Shown here: piece by piece, positions 9,238-21,165 of the stretch
How the letters are laid out: each line of letters begins with the position of its first letter
Numbering within the stretch: the stretch's first letter is position 1
Translations under genes and position numbers: made by a program
From: Pseudidiomarina marina
GTDB taxonomy: Bacteria; Pseudomonadota; Gammaproteobacteria; Enterobacterales; Alteromonadaceae
Direction of reading: 5' to 3'
DNA length: 64,000 bases
NCBI RefSeq assembly: GCF_003987045.1
Contig: NZ_PIPZ01000001.1
Coordinates: 124,001-188,000, forward strand
The notes under the pieces: generated by a model
What the model was told of the DNA's origin: nothing
What the model saw: only the letters and a program-made list of their open reading frames with translations
Database searches by the model: none

Positions 9238-10603
9238 TCTCGAGCTATGGCAACTTATTGCAGCCGTTGCTTCGGCTGCAACGATTGTTGGGCTGGTGGT
9301 GTGGTTAGTTCTTGCGCCGCGGAATAAATCGCTGCAACAGGAAGCTTTGCAACAGCAAAGCTTCCTTGAAAACCAACTGCAACAGCTACGAGAGCAAAAC
9401 GAGCAGTTGCAAGTTAGTTATGAACAGCGGCTGGCGCAGCGTGAGCAACAATTACAGCAAGTTCAGCAGCAACGGAGTGATTTACAAGCCGAGCTAGCCG
9501 GCGTTCGTGCTGATTTAAGTGCAAAGCTGCAAGGCGCTGAAGAAAAGCAAAAATTGTTGGAGGCTAGTGAAGAACGTTTGAAGAAAGAGTTTGAACGTTT
9601 AGCGCAGCAAATTTTCGAGCAAAAATCAGAGCGCCTGCAGGCGAACAGTAAGCAAACTCTAGAAACAACTTTAGCGCCGTTCAAACAGCAGTTGGAAGCA
9701 TTCAAGAATCAGGTTACTCAGCAATATACTGAAGAGCTGAAACAGCGTTCTGAACTAACTGCTCAGGTGAACTCGTTACGTGATTTGAATAAGCAAATGG
9801 CGGCGGAAGCCGAAGCATTAACTCGAGCTCTAAAGGGTGATACGAAGGCGCAAGGTACTTGGGGTGAAGTTGTACTCGAACGAATTTTGAAGCAATCAGG
9901 TTTAACTGAGGGAAATGAATACCATACCCAGTCACATCATAAAGACGACGATGGAAAAACCTTTAAACCGGACGTGGTTGTTCACCTACCAAACGACAAA
10001 GATGTCGTGATTGATTCAAAGGTTTCATTAGTCGCTTATGAGCGTTATTTTAACAGCGATAATGACACTGAACGTGACCAAGCACTGACTGAGCACGTCA
10101 ACTCTTTACGTAACCATATCAAAGGGCTAGGTAAAAAGAATTATCAACAGCTGGACAGCGTACGTACGCTTGATTATGTATTGATGTTCATCCCTATTGA
10201 ACCAGCGTTTTTGCTTGCCGTTGATCGTGACCCCGAGTTGATTAGATTGGCATTAGACAACAACATCATGCTTGTCAGCCCAACCAATCTGTTGGTTGCA
10301 TTGCGCACAGTGAACAATATTTGGCAGTACGAATACCAGAATCAAAATGCGCAAGTCATTGCCACTGAAGCAGCAAAATTGTACGACAAGTTTGTCGGCT
10401 TTATTGACGATATGCAGAAGATTGGCAACGCCATTGATAGCGTACGCAAACACTATGATGGCGCTATGAACAAGCTTTCAACGGGGCGTGGCAATTTGGT
10501 TGGACGTGTTGAAAACTTCCGTAAACTTGGGGTTCAAACATCGAAGCAAATTGATAATAAGTTGCTTAACGATGGCGACACTGACGACGCTGATAACGAT
10601 TAA
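9230..10603 (+). CDS. rmuC: DNA recombination protein RmuC
   Basis: The 457-residue protein (E. coli 475) begins with one membrane-spanning segment at about residues 7-28, then a glutamine-rich coiled coil to about residue 200, then the RmuC domain with a PD-(D/E)XK-like core ('FKPDVVVHLPNDKDVVIDSK'). It is thought to limit inversions at short inverted repeats, acting as a membrane-anchored nuclease-like protein. The start overlaps the fumarase gene by eight bases and has a GGAAG ribosome site inside it, implying coupled expression. It ends 14 bases before the convergent rnk, with a hairpin between. Confidence 0.93.
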   Translation: MLNLELWQLIAAVASAATIVGLVVWLVLAPRNKSLQQEALQQQSFLENQLQQLREQNEQLQVSYEQRLAQREQQLQQVQQQRSDLQAELAGVRADLSAKLQGAEEKQKLLEASEERLKKEFERLAQQIFEQKSERLQANSKQTLETTLAPFKQQLEAFKNQVTQQYTEELKQRSELTAQVNSLRDLNKQMAAEAEALTRALKGDTKAQGTWGEVVLERILKQSGLTEGNEYHTQSHHKDDDGKTFKPDVVVHLPNDKDVVIDSKVSLVAYERYFNSDNDTERDQALTEHVNSLRNHIKGLGKKNYQQLDSVRTLDYVLMFIPIEPAFLLAVDRDPELIRLALDNNIMLVSPTNLLVALRTVNNIWQYEYQNQNAQVIATEAAKLYDKFVGFIDDMQKIGNAIDSVRKHYDGAMNKLSTGRGNLVGRVENFRKLGVQTSKQIDNKLLNDGDTDDADND

Positions 10604-10608
10604 AGAAC

Positions 10609-10629
10609 GCGCACAAGTTAATTGTGCGC
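10609..10629. terminator. Hairpin between convergent rmuC and rnk
   Basis: A perfect 8-bp stem (GCGCACAA / TTGTGCGC) with a 5-base loop covers the rnk stop codon. It lacks a T run on either strand, so it may only be an RNA 3'-end stabiliser. Confidence 0.4.
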
Positions 10630-10998
10630 AACTTTGATAATTTCAATGCGCTGCTGACCTCGTGGGCTATCCCAATCGATCTGTTGCCCTTCTGATAAAC
10701 CAAGGATAGCCGCTCCGATTGGTGCGAATACCGAAATTCCCTCATCTATCTGGCTCACATCAGACGGTAAACACAACACTTTGGTAAAGGTTGCTCCTGT
10801 AGCAATTATCTTAAAGGTTACCTTACTACCTAGCGCAACAACATTCGCTGGTAATGCATCATTCGCTACAACGTTTGCACGAGCTAGCTCACCCTCTAAT
10901 TCATCTGCACAGTCAGGTAAAGGCTTTGTTGTCGCCAACAATGACTCAATTTGACCGAGATCTTTTTTCGTAATCATAATTTCAGGTTGTTGATTCAT
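10618..10998 (-). CDS. rnk: Rnk-type GreA/GreB C-terminal-like regulator
   Basis: I choose the ATG at 10998, which follows AGAGAG at good spacing and gives 126 residues (E. coli Rnk 136). The protein begins 'MNQQPEIMITKKDLGQIESL', then a short helical N-terminal part, and ends with the GreA C-terminal fold: 'NVVALGSKVTFKI', 'SVFAPIGAAILGLSEGQQID'. Rnk binds RNA polymerase near the secondary channel but lacks the long cleavage-stimulating coiled coil. The name 'regulator of nucleoside diphosphate kinase' is historical. An in-frame extension to 11094 has no ribosome site and no similarity. The upstream leader is long and structured (see the mini-ORF and hairpin). Confidence 0.9.
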   Translation of the reverse strand: MNQQPEIMITKKDLGQIESLLATTKPLPDCADELEGELARANVVANDALPANVVALGSKVTFKIIATGATFTKVLCLPSDVSQIDEGISVFAPIGAAILGLSEGQQIDWDSPRGQQRIEIIKVAHN

Positions 10999-11164
10999 AT
11001 CACATACTCTCTTAAACAAATTAGTGGCGATGTCGTCAATCTGACTTATTCGTAACAACTCATTCGTTACAACATAGCTACCAGCAAGCATCATGCTAAG
11101 TAGGCGTTAAACTATAGGAAATTTTATGGTTAATTCTGTACGTTTTGGAGATTCAGCCATGCGC

Positions 11165-11190
11165 GCCGGACGTATCCGATTACGCCCGGC
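11165..11190 (-). promoter_or_regulatory. Hairpin abutting the mini-ORF stop in the rnk leader
   Basis: On the minus strand GCCGGGCGTA pairs with TACGTCCGGC (ten pairs, one of them G-U) around a 6-base loop. On the plus strand the wobble pair becomes an A/C mismatch, which favours minus-strand transcription. There is no T run after it. It begins immediately after the mini-ORF stop codon, as in leader-peptide arrangements. Confidence 0.45.
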
Positions 11191-11256
11191 TCAAATAGGT
11201 AAGGTAAGTGTTGTAACGGTATGTTGCGCGTTGCGTAGCGCAAAATAATGGTTCAT
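11191..11256 (-). CDS. Possible 21-residue leader peptide upstream of rnk
   Basis: The ORF starts with ATG five bases after GAGGA and encodes a peptide that begins MNHYFALRNA and ends TVTTLTLPI, so its end is rich in Thr and Leu. The stop touches a stable hairpin. A promoter-like sequence lies about 27 bases upstream. I do not recognise it as a known leader peptide. Without conservation data it may be chance: the opposite strand is open over the same stretch. Confidence 0.3.
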   Translation of the reverse strand: MNHYFALRNAQHTVTTLTLPI

Positions 11257-11282
11257 GATTTTCCTCGAAACAATGTCACTTA

Positions 11283-11310
11283 ATCATAGTGTCAGAAAAT
11301 TTAAAGGCAA
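11283..11310 (-). promoter_or_regulatory. Candidate sigma-70 promoter for the rnk leader
   Basis: On the minus strand TTGCCT and TATGAT are separated by 16 bases (4/6 and 5/6 matches to consensus). Transcription would start near 11276, about 20 bases before the mini-ORF and about 280 bases before rnk. Confidence 0.5.
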
Positions 11311-11312
11311 GT

Positions 11313-11349
11313 AAAAAAGCCTCGCCACTAAATGAGTGGCGAGGCTTTT
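11313..11349 (-). terminator. Rho-independent terminator of rimO
   Basis: A perfect 11-bp stem (arms 11319-11329 and 11335-11345) with a 5-base loop ends in six T on the minus strand and four T on the plus strand. It lies 25 bases after the rimO stop codon. Confidence 0.93.
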
Positions 11350-11373
11350 ATTCTAGACAACGCAAGAGAGTCT

Positions 11374-12732
11374 TTAACGTTGTACGGTACCCCATAAATC
11401 GTACTCATCGGCGTGCTCAATTAACACATCGACCTGATCGCCCGGTTGCACATCAAACTCACCATTTAAATACACTAAGCCATCAATTTCCGGCGCATCG
11501 GCATAACTACGACCAATTGCACCTTCTTCATCAACTTCATCAATTAATACGCTCAGTGTACGACCAATCTTCGCCTGTAGGCGTGCTGCGCTAATTTCTT
11601 GTTGAACTTCCATAAAGCGTGCATAACGTTGCTGCTTCACTTCTTCCGGAACTGGGTCAGGCAATTCATTGGCTTTGGCACCTTCAACATCGGAATAGGT
11701 AAAGCAACCAACGCGATCGAGTTGTGCATCGCGTAAAAATTGCAATAACTCTTCAAATTCTTCTTCAGTTTCTCCGGGGAAACCTACAATGAAAGTACTG
11801 CGAATGGTTAGATCTGGACAGATTTCGCGCCATTTGCGAATACGCTCTAACGTGCGATCAGCCGAACCTGGACGCTTCATTAGCTTCAAAATACGCTTAT
11901 TGGCATGTTGTAGAGGAATATCCAAGTACGGCAGTAGTTTACCTTGTGCCATTAATGGAATCACGTCATCTACGCTTGGGTATGGGTATACGTAATGTAG
12001 ACGAACCCAAATTCCTAGTTGCCCAAGAGCTTCGCATAGCGCGAGCATACTGGTTTTAACTGGTTGACCTTCCCAGAACCCGGTTTTGTGTTTCACATCG
12101 ACACCATAAGCGCTGGTGTCTTGTGAAATGACCAGTAACTCTTTAACGCCTGCATTAGCAAGACGTTGTGCCTCGCTTAATACATCGCCGATAGGTCGGC
12201 TGACAAGATCACCGCGCATGCTTGGAATAATGCAAAATGTACAGCGGTGGTTACAGCCTTCAGAAATTTTTAAGTACGCAAAATGGCGCGGGGTTAGTTT
12301 CACCCCTGTTTCAGGTACGAGGTTCTCAAAAGGGATCTGCGCCGGTTTGGGTACGTATTGATGAACGTGACCCATAACTTCCTCATACGCGTGAGGACCA
12401 GTGATGGCAAGCACATTCGGGTGCACTTCCCGAATTTCATCGTCTTTTGCGCCAAGACAGCCGGTGACAATCACCTTGCCATTTTCGTTAAGCGCTTCAC
12501 CAATAGCATCGAGTGATTCTTGCACTGCAGAATCAATAAAGCCACAGGTATTCACAATGACCATGTCAGCGTTATCGTAACTATTTACAATGTCGTAACC
12601 TTCGGTACGAAGCTGGGTGAGAATTCGTTCGGAGTCGACTAGGTTTTTCGGGCAGCCTAAGCTGACAAAGCCAATTCGTGCAGTAGCTTCATTGGATGCA
12701 ACGGAAGTAGGCTGGAATTTTTCAACGGTCAT
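11374..12732 (-). CDS. rimO: Ribosomal protein S12 methylthiotransferase RimO
   Basis: This 452-residue radical-SAM enzyme (E. coli 441) adds a methylthio group to Asp of ribosomal protein S12. The N-terminal UPF0004 domain supplies a second iron-sulfur cluster through Cys27, Cys63 and Cys92 ('[12 protein letters not shown]', 'NTCGF', 'TGCLG'). The radical-SAM motif is '[13 protein letters not shown]' with Cys160, 164 and 167. The C-terminal TRAM domain ('[20 protein letters not shown]') closes the protein. 'GCPKN' and 'DSER' are typical of RimO rather than MiaB. It is transcribed alone toward a strong terminator; 65 bases separate it from the upstream gene on the same strand. Confidence 0.96.
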   Translation of the reverse strand: MTVEKFQPTSVASNEATARIGFVSLGCPKNLVDSERILTQLRTEGYDIVNSYDNADMVIVNTCGFIDSAVQESLDAIGEALNENGKVIVTGCLGAKDDEIREVHPNVLAITGPHAYEEVMGHVHQYVPKPAQIPFENLVPETGVKLTPRHFAYLKISEGCNHRCTFCIIPSMRGDLVSRPIGDVLSEAQRLANAGVKELLVISQDTSAYGVDVKHKTGFWEGQPVKTSMLALCEALGQLGIWVRLHYVYPYPSVDDVIPLMAQGKLLPYLDIPLQHANKRILKLMKRPGSADRTLERIRKWREICPDLTIRSTFIVGFPGETEEEFEELLQFLRDAQLDRVGCFTYSDVEGAKANELPDPVPEEVKQQRYARFMEVQQEISAARLQAKIGRTLSVLIDEVDEEGAIGRSYADAPEIDGLVYLNGEFDVQPGDQVDVLIEHADEYDLWGTVQR

Positions 12733-12797
12733 GGTGCGCTCAATTAGTTACAAATAAACAATCGAGCGCAATTATATCATGGTTATTTTAACTGGTA

Positions 12798-13628
12798 CTA
12801 ATTGCTACTGGCACTAGTTTCAAGCCAAAGCCCTTGTGCTTGATTGAAGTGAGGGTTGTTTTGCACTTCGGGAATAACCTCGTTGATGCGTCGCACTGTT
12901 TCGTCGCCCCAAGCATTCTTGGTGCAAGCAACAGCTCCAACGATGACGTCGTTGGCTAGCTGAGAGATCGGAATAAATGCTAAAGAACGACCTTCGGTCT
13001 CTTCATAAAATCGCTCTACCATTGGGTAATCGATTGTAAAATCCAAACGTTTACTAAGTATCATCGACATCATGCTGGTATTTGCAGTATCCCCCGAAAC
13101 ATCGATGTGCTGCGTCGTACCAATGATATGTTCTTCGAGTAAGGGCTGTAATTTGCCATAAAGTCGGCCAACGGGTTGACCAAAACGATACATTCGATCT
13201 TGAAGTAAGCGCTCCAGATCAATGGGATTGCCATACTTCTCAGTGAGTTCAGAAACGAGACTGGGTCGAGTAATAATGCCGTGCGTAGGGTAATTGTGGG
13301 TTGGTTCTGAAAAAGCAATGAGCCTTTGCTCGTTAGCTCGATGAATCATACATGGAAAACAGATGTTTTTTTCCTGTTCCCACAACATACCAATTCGTAG
13401 CTGCGGTAAATATTCAATTTTATGATTGGTATTGGGCATCGCTTCAATAAATGCGTCGACTAACGCATCGCAAAGCCCTTGTTTGGCATAAGGCCCTGTC
13501 ACGATGTGAAAGGGCGGAGCAATATTTGCGGCCCATACAATCTCGTGTGGTTCGGCCTTAGCTGAGTGGGGCCAAGCCCAACCCGCTAACATCATAATAA
13601 AACTGAGTAATAATCCTTTATATTTCAT
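12798..13628 (-). CDS. Periplasmic solute-binding-like protein (TIGR02285-type)
   Basis: With the ATG at 13628 the protein has 276 residues and a clear signal peptide ending 'HSAKA'. The mature part resembles extracellular solute-binding proteins of family 3, in the group named TIGR02285, which occurs without an adjacent ABC permease. Visible features are 'ANIAPPFHIVTGPYAKQG' near the N terminus, 'CFPCMIHRANEQRLIAFSEP', and 'LDFTIDYPMVERF' in the second lobe. The ligand is unknown. An in-frame TTG at 13640 would add four residues and has no ribosome site. The gene lies between cysZ and rimO on the same strand, 49 bases after cysZ. A sensory or scavenging role is possible but not shown. Confidence 0.75.
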   Translation of the reverse strand: MKYKGLLLSFIMMLAGWAWPHSAKAEPHEIVWAANIAPPFHIVTGPYAKQGLCDALVDAFIEAMPNTNHKIEYLPQLRIGMLWEQEKNICFPCMIHRANEQRLIAFSEPTHNYPTHGIITRPSLVSELTEKYGNPIDLERLLQDRMYRFGQPVGRLYGKLQPLLEEHIIGTTQHIDVSGDTANTSMMSMILSKRLDFTIDYPMVERFYEETEGRSLAFIPISQLANDVIVGAVACTKNAWGDETVRRINEVIPEVQNNPHFNQAQGLWLETSASSN

Positions 13629-13677
13629 CTCAAAGTGCAACGTTCAATTATTGTTATAAAAATAATAGTCATTCCCG

Positions 13678-14424
13678 TTATTGATTACTAGACTCATTCA
13701 TCGCAGATTGTATGTGATCCACCCACATTGCTGTTGCGCCACACACAGCAATTGGAATCATCATCAAATTAATCAATGGGATACTTGATAGCACAGCGAC
13801 GATACAGCCAAATGACAAACTCTTACCAGAGCGTTGCCACAATTCATAGCGCATTGTTCTGAATGGAACTTTGTGATTGTCAAAAGGGTAGTCGGCATAT
13901 TGAATAGTCATCATCCAACCGCCAAATAGGAACCACAAAATTTGCCCTAAAATAGGCACAAAAAGCAGTAATAGACCAAAGCCGATGAGGCGTGGAAGAA
14001 AATAAAGAATTTTTTGAAATTCACGCATGATAATTCTGGGAATGTCTCGAATCATTCCGGCAACGCCACCATCAATAGGCCCCTTGCCAGTAAGCTTAAG
14101 TTCAACTTGTTCAGCGAGCAGACTATTGAATGGCGATGCAATGATGTTGGCGACACTAGTAAAGGTCAGTGCAAAAATTAATACAATGCCAATCACAATT
14201 AGGGGCCATAGAATGACTTCCAGCCAGTATAAATAGCTTGGTAACCATGCCATTAATTTTTCAACACCGATTGTGGTGTAATGAAATGTTGCGTAAATAG
14301 CGACGCTAAAGAGAAGAATATTGATAGTCAGTGGAATAAGTACGTAGCGGCGCAGTCCTTTTTGAAAGGCAAGCTCAAACCCTCGCTGAATATAACTACC
14401 GCCAAATTCGCTATAGACTTGCAT
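13678..14424 (-). CDS. cysZ: Sulfate transporter CysZ
   Basis: This 248-residue membrane protein (E. coli 253) takes up sulfate for cysteine synthesis. It has four hydrophobic hairpin segments at about residues 28-50, 68-95, 140-170 and 205-232, and the family landmark 'ASPFNSLLAEQVE'. Both ends contain long amphipathic helices as in CysZ structures. The position next to smc/zipA/ligA is conserved: in E. coli cysZ is divergent from zipA. The leader contains an inverted repeat (14457-14493) about 33 bases before the ATG. Control by CysB is likely from the family, but I did not identify a CysB site. Confidence 0.93.
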   Translation of the reverse strand: MQVYSEFGGSYIQRGFELAFQKGLRRYVLIPLTINILLFSVAIYATFHYTTIGVEKLMAWLPSYLYWLEVILWPLIVIGIVLIFALTFTSVANIIASPFNSLLAEQVELKLTGKGPIDGGVAGMIRDIPRIIMREFQKILYFLPRLIGFGLLLLFVPILGQILWFLFGGWMMTIQYADYPFDNHKVPFRTMRYELWQRSGKSLSFGCIVAVLSSIPLINLMMIPIAVCGATAMWVDHIQSAMNESSNQ

Positions 14425-14456
14425 GATGATTCCTTAATCAATCGAATGATTTTTTG

Positions 14457-14493
14457 CTACGTTGACTGGTTATCAAACAGTTTACCAACGTAG
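14457..14493 (-). promoter_or_regulatory. Inverted repeat in the cysZ leader
   Basis: Arms CTACGTTG and CAACGTAG (8 bp, perfect) flank a second short pairing ACTG/CAGT. It could be a hairpin in the cysZ 5' leader or a protein-binding site between the divergent cysZ and smc genes. Confidence 0.35.
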
Positions 14494-14668
14494 ATGGATT
14501 GATTATAACCTGCGAAACGATTACTAATTTCTTGAAAATGTAAGCGTTAGTTAATCATTCTAGAACGTGTAAAGCTATTACAAAATTGCGGATTATCTGC
14601 TAATGTCGATGCGATGTTTAAACACGGGATGTTTCTTCTTTTTGGTAGCGAAATGACAACGATTATAA

Positions 14669-17600
14669 ATGCGCCTAAAACATATTAAACTGGTTGGTTT
14701 TAAGTCGTTTGTAGACCCCACCAAGGTTCCATTTCCACATCAGATGACGTGCGTAGTTGGGCCTAATGGTTGTGGCAAATCAAACGTCATAGATGCGGTT
14801 CGCTGGGTTCTAGGAGAGAGCTCGGCGAAAAATCTGCGTGGCGATGCCATGACGGATGTCATATTCAATGGCTCAAGCTCTCGCAAACCGGTCTCTCAAG
14901 CAAGTGTCGAACTGGTATTCGACAATGCATCGGGGCGTATTCAGGGCGAGTATGCAAATTATGCGGAGATTTCAGTCAAGCGCTTGGTTACCCGCGATGG
15001 CCGTTCAGATTATTTCCTCAACAACAGTAAATGCCGTCGTCGTGATATCACCGATTTATTCTTAGGAACCGGCCTCGGCCCGCGTAGTTATGCCATTATC
15101 GAACAAGGTATGATTTCGCGACTCATTGAATCTAAGCCACAAGAGCTGCGAATTTTTATTGAAGAGGCGGCGGGCATTTCGAAGTATAAAGAACGTCGGC
15201 GCGAAACCGAAAATCGCATGCAACACACCCGCGATAACCTTGATCGCTTAAATGATGTTCGTGATGAGTTAGGTAGCCAACTCGACAAACTGCAGCGACA
15301 AGCTGCCGCGGCACGGCGGTATAAAGACCTCAAAGCACAAGAACGAAAATACAAAGCTGAGTTGCAAGCGTTGCGATGGCTAGCACAAGAACAACAAGCT
15401 GAACAAATTCGAGCGACGATTCGTGAGCAAGAAACGGAGCTTGAACGTTGGTTAGCTGAGCAACGCGGTAGTGAGCGCGGTACACTAGAACTGCGTGAGC
15501 AAGCCGAAGAAACCAAACAAAAATTAGATGCTATTCAACAGCAGTTCTATCAGCTTGGTAATGACATCACTCGTCATGAACATGAGTTGCAGGGGGTGCG
15601 TCAGCAGCAACAGCAGCGCGAGCAACGTCGACACCAGCTGCAGGCAGAGCTAACCCAGCTCGAACAGACGTTACAAGATGATAAAACGCAGTGGCAGGAA
15701 CTTGAACAGCAGCGCGAGGAACTTGCACCAGAAGTGGAATTGGCTGAGCAACAGCTGCAAGAAACTCAAGCTCGACTCGAATTAGAAGAGCAGGCGTGGT
15801 TGCAGTGGCAGGATGACTATCAAATCCATTTAAATGAATTGCAGCGCCAGCGCGACCAGCAGCAACAAGTGCAACTGCAACAGCAACGCGTGGATCATCA
15901 GATACAACGTCACCAAGATGAATTACAGCGTACCACCGCCGAATTAATCGAGCTGCAGCAACAGCTTGCCGAAGTTTCGGATACTAAATTACAACAACAA
16001 ACGGACGAATTATCGTTTACCCGCGAAGAACTCCAGGAGCAATTGCGCGAAACAGATGCAAGGATCGCCGCTACCGTCGCCAATATCGAACAGCTTAACG
16101 TTCAACGAGATCAGCTCCAAAGTACACAGCAACAATTGATAGGGCGGCAAAGCTCGCTTGAGCATTTACTTCAAGCAGCGCAAGCGGAGGATTGGCCAAC
16201 GGCTGTTCGCCAGTGGCTGCTAGAGCAAGGCATTGAGCCACTAGGGCAAGTACGTGAGCTGTTTCAAGTTAATGCAGACTGGCAGTTAGCATCTGAACAG
16301 GTCGTGGGCGACTGGCTCGACGCTTGGGTATTGAAAGACCGCCCACAGCATTGGCCCAACCATTTGGGCGCCAAGCTTGTTGTATTACAGAATGAGAAAG
16401 TTAATCAAGGCAGTCTAGCTGAACAAGTTTCGGGGCCGCTACGACACTGGCAGATACTCAATCAGATCAGCTGCTCTGGCGATACCAATGCGGCGGCTGA
16501 TGTGTCCTCTGTCGCAATGATTAATCAGTTAGGACAGCGCTGGTCTATTGCTGGTTATCAAGCACCGCAAGTAGCGGCCGAAAATAGCCAGATTGCGCAG
16601 CAACAAGAGTTACAGACCGTCGTTGTTGAGTTAGACAAACTTGAACAGCAACTCATGGCGGTAAATGAAACGCTAGCACAAGCGAAGTCAACAAATGCCG
16701 AATTACAGCAGTTACGTGAGCAGCAGCGTGAACAGTTAAGTGAAATTCAAGGGCAGTTGCTTAGTTGTACAGAGAAGCTTCAGTGGCAACAGCGGCAACG
16801 CGATATCGTGGTTGGTAAGCAGCACGACCTTGAAGAGCGACAAGTCGTGTTAAAACAGAAGCTTGAAGAACTTCAGGTTGAACTGCAAGAATTGTCGGAG
16901 CAACATGAGTTGTTGCATGAGCCGCAGCAGCATAGCGAAGACGGGGATTGGCAAGAGCGTCGCGCTCAACTTCAAGCCGCTCGCCAGCAAGCCCAGAATG
17001 CGTTAAACGTGGCGCAAAAGACGCATCAGGAGTTAATGTTACAAGCTCAGCAAATTGAGTCTCAACGACATCATTTGCAAACGCTGATGAGTCGAATCGA
17101 AGCCCAGCAACAGCAAACTCAAGAGCAACTCAAAATGATAGGCGAACCTGACGTTGATAGTCAGGAGCAATTGGAAATGTTGGCGTTACAACTCGAAGAG
17201 CTTATTCAACGGCGAGAACAAGTCGATGAAGAGCGTCGAGAATGGGCGAATCGTCTCAGTGAGCAAGAGGCACAAATTCGAGAAATTAGTTCCGGTGCAC
17301 AAGGGGTGCAAGGGCAAATTGAGAAAGTACGCGCTAAACTGCAAAGTAGCCAAATGGAATTAGCAGCGTTACAGGAACGCACGCGCAACGTATTGGCTGT
17401 GCTTCAAGAAATGCAGCAACCGTTAAAACCGGTACTCGAGCAGCTATCAGAAGAAGCTGATGAAAAAGCTTGGCAAGCAGAACTTGAGCGTTTACAGAAC
17501 TCGATTCAACGTTTGGGTGCCATTAACTTAGCTGCCATTGAAGAAGCAGAAGTTCTGGCAGAGCGAAAAGAATATTTAGATCAACAACATGAAGATTTAT

Positions 17601-18130
17601 CATCGTCTTTAGAAACGCTTGAAACCGCAATTCGTAAAATTGATAAAGAAACGCGCCAGCGTTTTCGAGCAACCTATGATGCGGTAAATAGTGGTTTACA
17701 GGAGCTATTTCCAAAAGTGTTTGGCGGCGGCAGTGCTTATCTCGAATTAACCGACGATGATTTGCTCGAAACCGGTGTCACGATTATGGCGCGACCACCC
17801 GGAAAGAAAAACAGCACAATTCATTTGCTTTCGGGTGGTGAAAAAGCATTAACAGCTTTATCATTAGTTTTTGCAATTTTTAGATTGAATCCAGCGCCGT
17901 TCTGTTTACTTGATGAAGTGGATGCGCCTCTGGATGATGCCAACGTTGGGCGTTTCTGTCGACTCGTCGAAGAAATGTCGGCGACGGTTCAATTTATTTA
18001 TATCAGTCATAATAAGGTGGCGATGGAGATGGCGTCGCATTTGGCTGGGGTTACCATGCAAGAAGCCGGCGTATCACGGCTAGTCGCAGTGGATATAGAC
18101 GAAGCCGTGGCGCTCACAGAAGCGTCCTAA
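14669..18130 (+). CDS. smc: Chromosome segregation ATPase SMC
   Basis: The 1153-residue protein has the complete SMC layout. The N-terminal ATPase half has Walker A 'GPNGCGKS' at residues 31-38. A long coiled coil very rich in Gln and Glu follows, then a hinge at about 510-640, the returning coiled coil, and the C-terminal ATPase half with 'LSGGEKAL' near 1053 and Walker B 'CLLDEVDAPLDDAN' near 1080. SMC dimers compact and orient the chromosome, normally with ScpA and ScpB, which are not in this window. The order smc-zipA-ligA is that of Pseudomonas; enteric bacteria use MukBEF instead. The ribosome site before the ATG is weak. Confidence 0.97.
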   Translation: MRLKHIKLVGFKSFVDPTKVPFPHQMTCVVGPNGCGKSNVIDAVRWVLGESSAKNLRGDAMTDVIFNGSSSRKPVSQASVELVFDNASGRIQGEYANYAEISVKRLVTRDGRSDYFLNNSKCRRRDITDLFLGTGLGPRSYAIIEQGMISRLIESKPQELRIFIEEAAGISKYKERRRETENRMQHTRDNLDRLNDVRDELGSQLDKLQRQAAAARRYKDLKAQERKYKAELQALRWLAQEQQAEQIRATIREQETELERWLAEQRGSERGTLELREQAEETKQKLDAIQQQFYQLGNDITRHEHELQGVRQQQQQREQRRHQLQAELTQLEQTLQDDKTQWQELEQQREELAPEVELAEQQLQETQARLELEEQAWLQWQDDYQIHLNELQRQRDQQQQVQLQQQRVDHQIQRHQDELQRTTAELIELQQQLAEVSDTKLQQQTDELSFTREELQEQLRETDARIAATVANIEQLNVQRDQLQSTQQQLIGRQSSLEHLLQAAQAEDWPTAVRQWLLEQGIEPLGQVRELFQVNADWQLASEQVVGDWLDAWVLKDRPQHWPNHLGAKLVVLQNEKVNQGSLAEQVSGPLRHWQILNQISCSGDTNAAADVSSVAMINQLGQRWSIAGYQAPQVAAENSQIAQQQELQTVVVELDKLEQQLMAVNETLAQAKSTNAELQQLREQQREQLSEIQGQLLSCTEKLQWQQRQRDIVVGKQHDLEERQVVLKQKLEELQVELQELSEQHELLHEPQQHSEDGDWQERRAQLQAARQQAQNALNVAQKTHQELMLQAQQIESQRHHLQTLMSRIEAQQQQTQEQLKMIGEPDVDSQEQLEMLALQLEELIQRREQVDEERREWANRLSEQEAQIREISSGAQGVQGQIEKVRAKLQSSQMELAALQERTRNVLAVLQEMQQPLKPVLEQLSEEADEKAWQAELERLQNSIQRLGAINLAAIEEAEVLAERKEYLDQQHEDLSSSLETLETAIRKIDKETRQRFRATYDAVNSGLQELFPKVFGGGSAYLELTDDDLLETGVTIMARPPGKKNSTIHLLSGGEKALTALSLVFAIFRLNPAPFCLLDEVDAPLDDANVGRFCRLVEEMSATVQFIYISHNKVAMEMASHLAGVTMQEAGVSRLVAVDIDEAVALTEAS

Positions 18131-18163
18131 TATAAAAACGAATAAGCAAGTGAGTAGCATGTT

Positions 18164-21162
<2,999 letters not shown>

Positions 21163-21165
21163 TTC

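Larger units (their letters stand above)
10999..11312. other. Long intergenic region forming the rnk leader
   Basis: About 375 bases separate rnk from rimO without a recognised protein gene. On the minus strand, in the direction of rnk, it holds a promoter-like pair (11283-11310), a 21-codon ORF with a ribosome site (11191-11256) and a hairpin directly after its stop (11165-11190). On the plus strand a 40-codon ORF (11126-11248, AGGA site) is also open. An sRNA or an attenuator-type leader are both possible. Confidence 0.5.

Noticed and set aside
11126-11248. Plus-strand 40-codon ORF with AGGA ribosome site in the rnk-rimO gap
   Set aside because: The composition is basic and Val/Cys-mixed without a recognisable fold, and its RNA hairpin has a mismatch that the opposite strand lacks. 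The minus-strand reading is better supported; neither is proven.
15088-15516. Minus-strand 142-codon ORF opposite smc
   Set aside because: Ser/Cys/Arg-rich antisense translation of Gln/Glu-rich coiled-coil codons.
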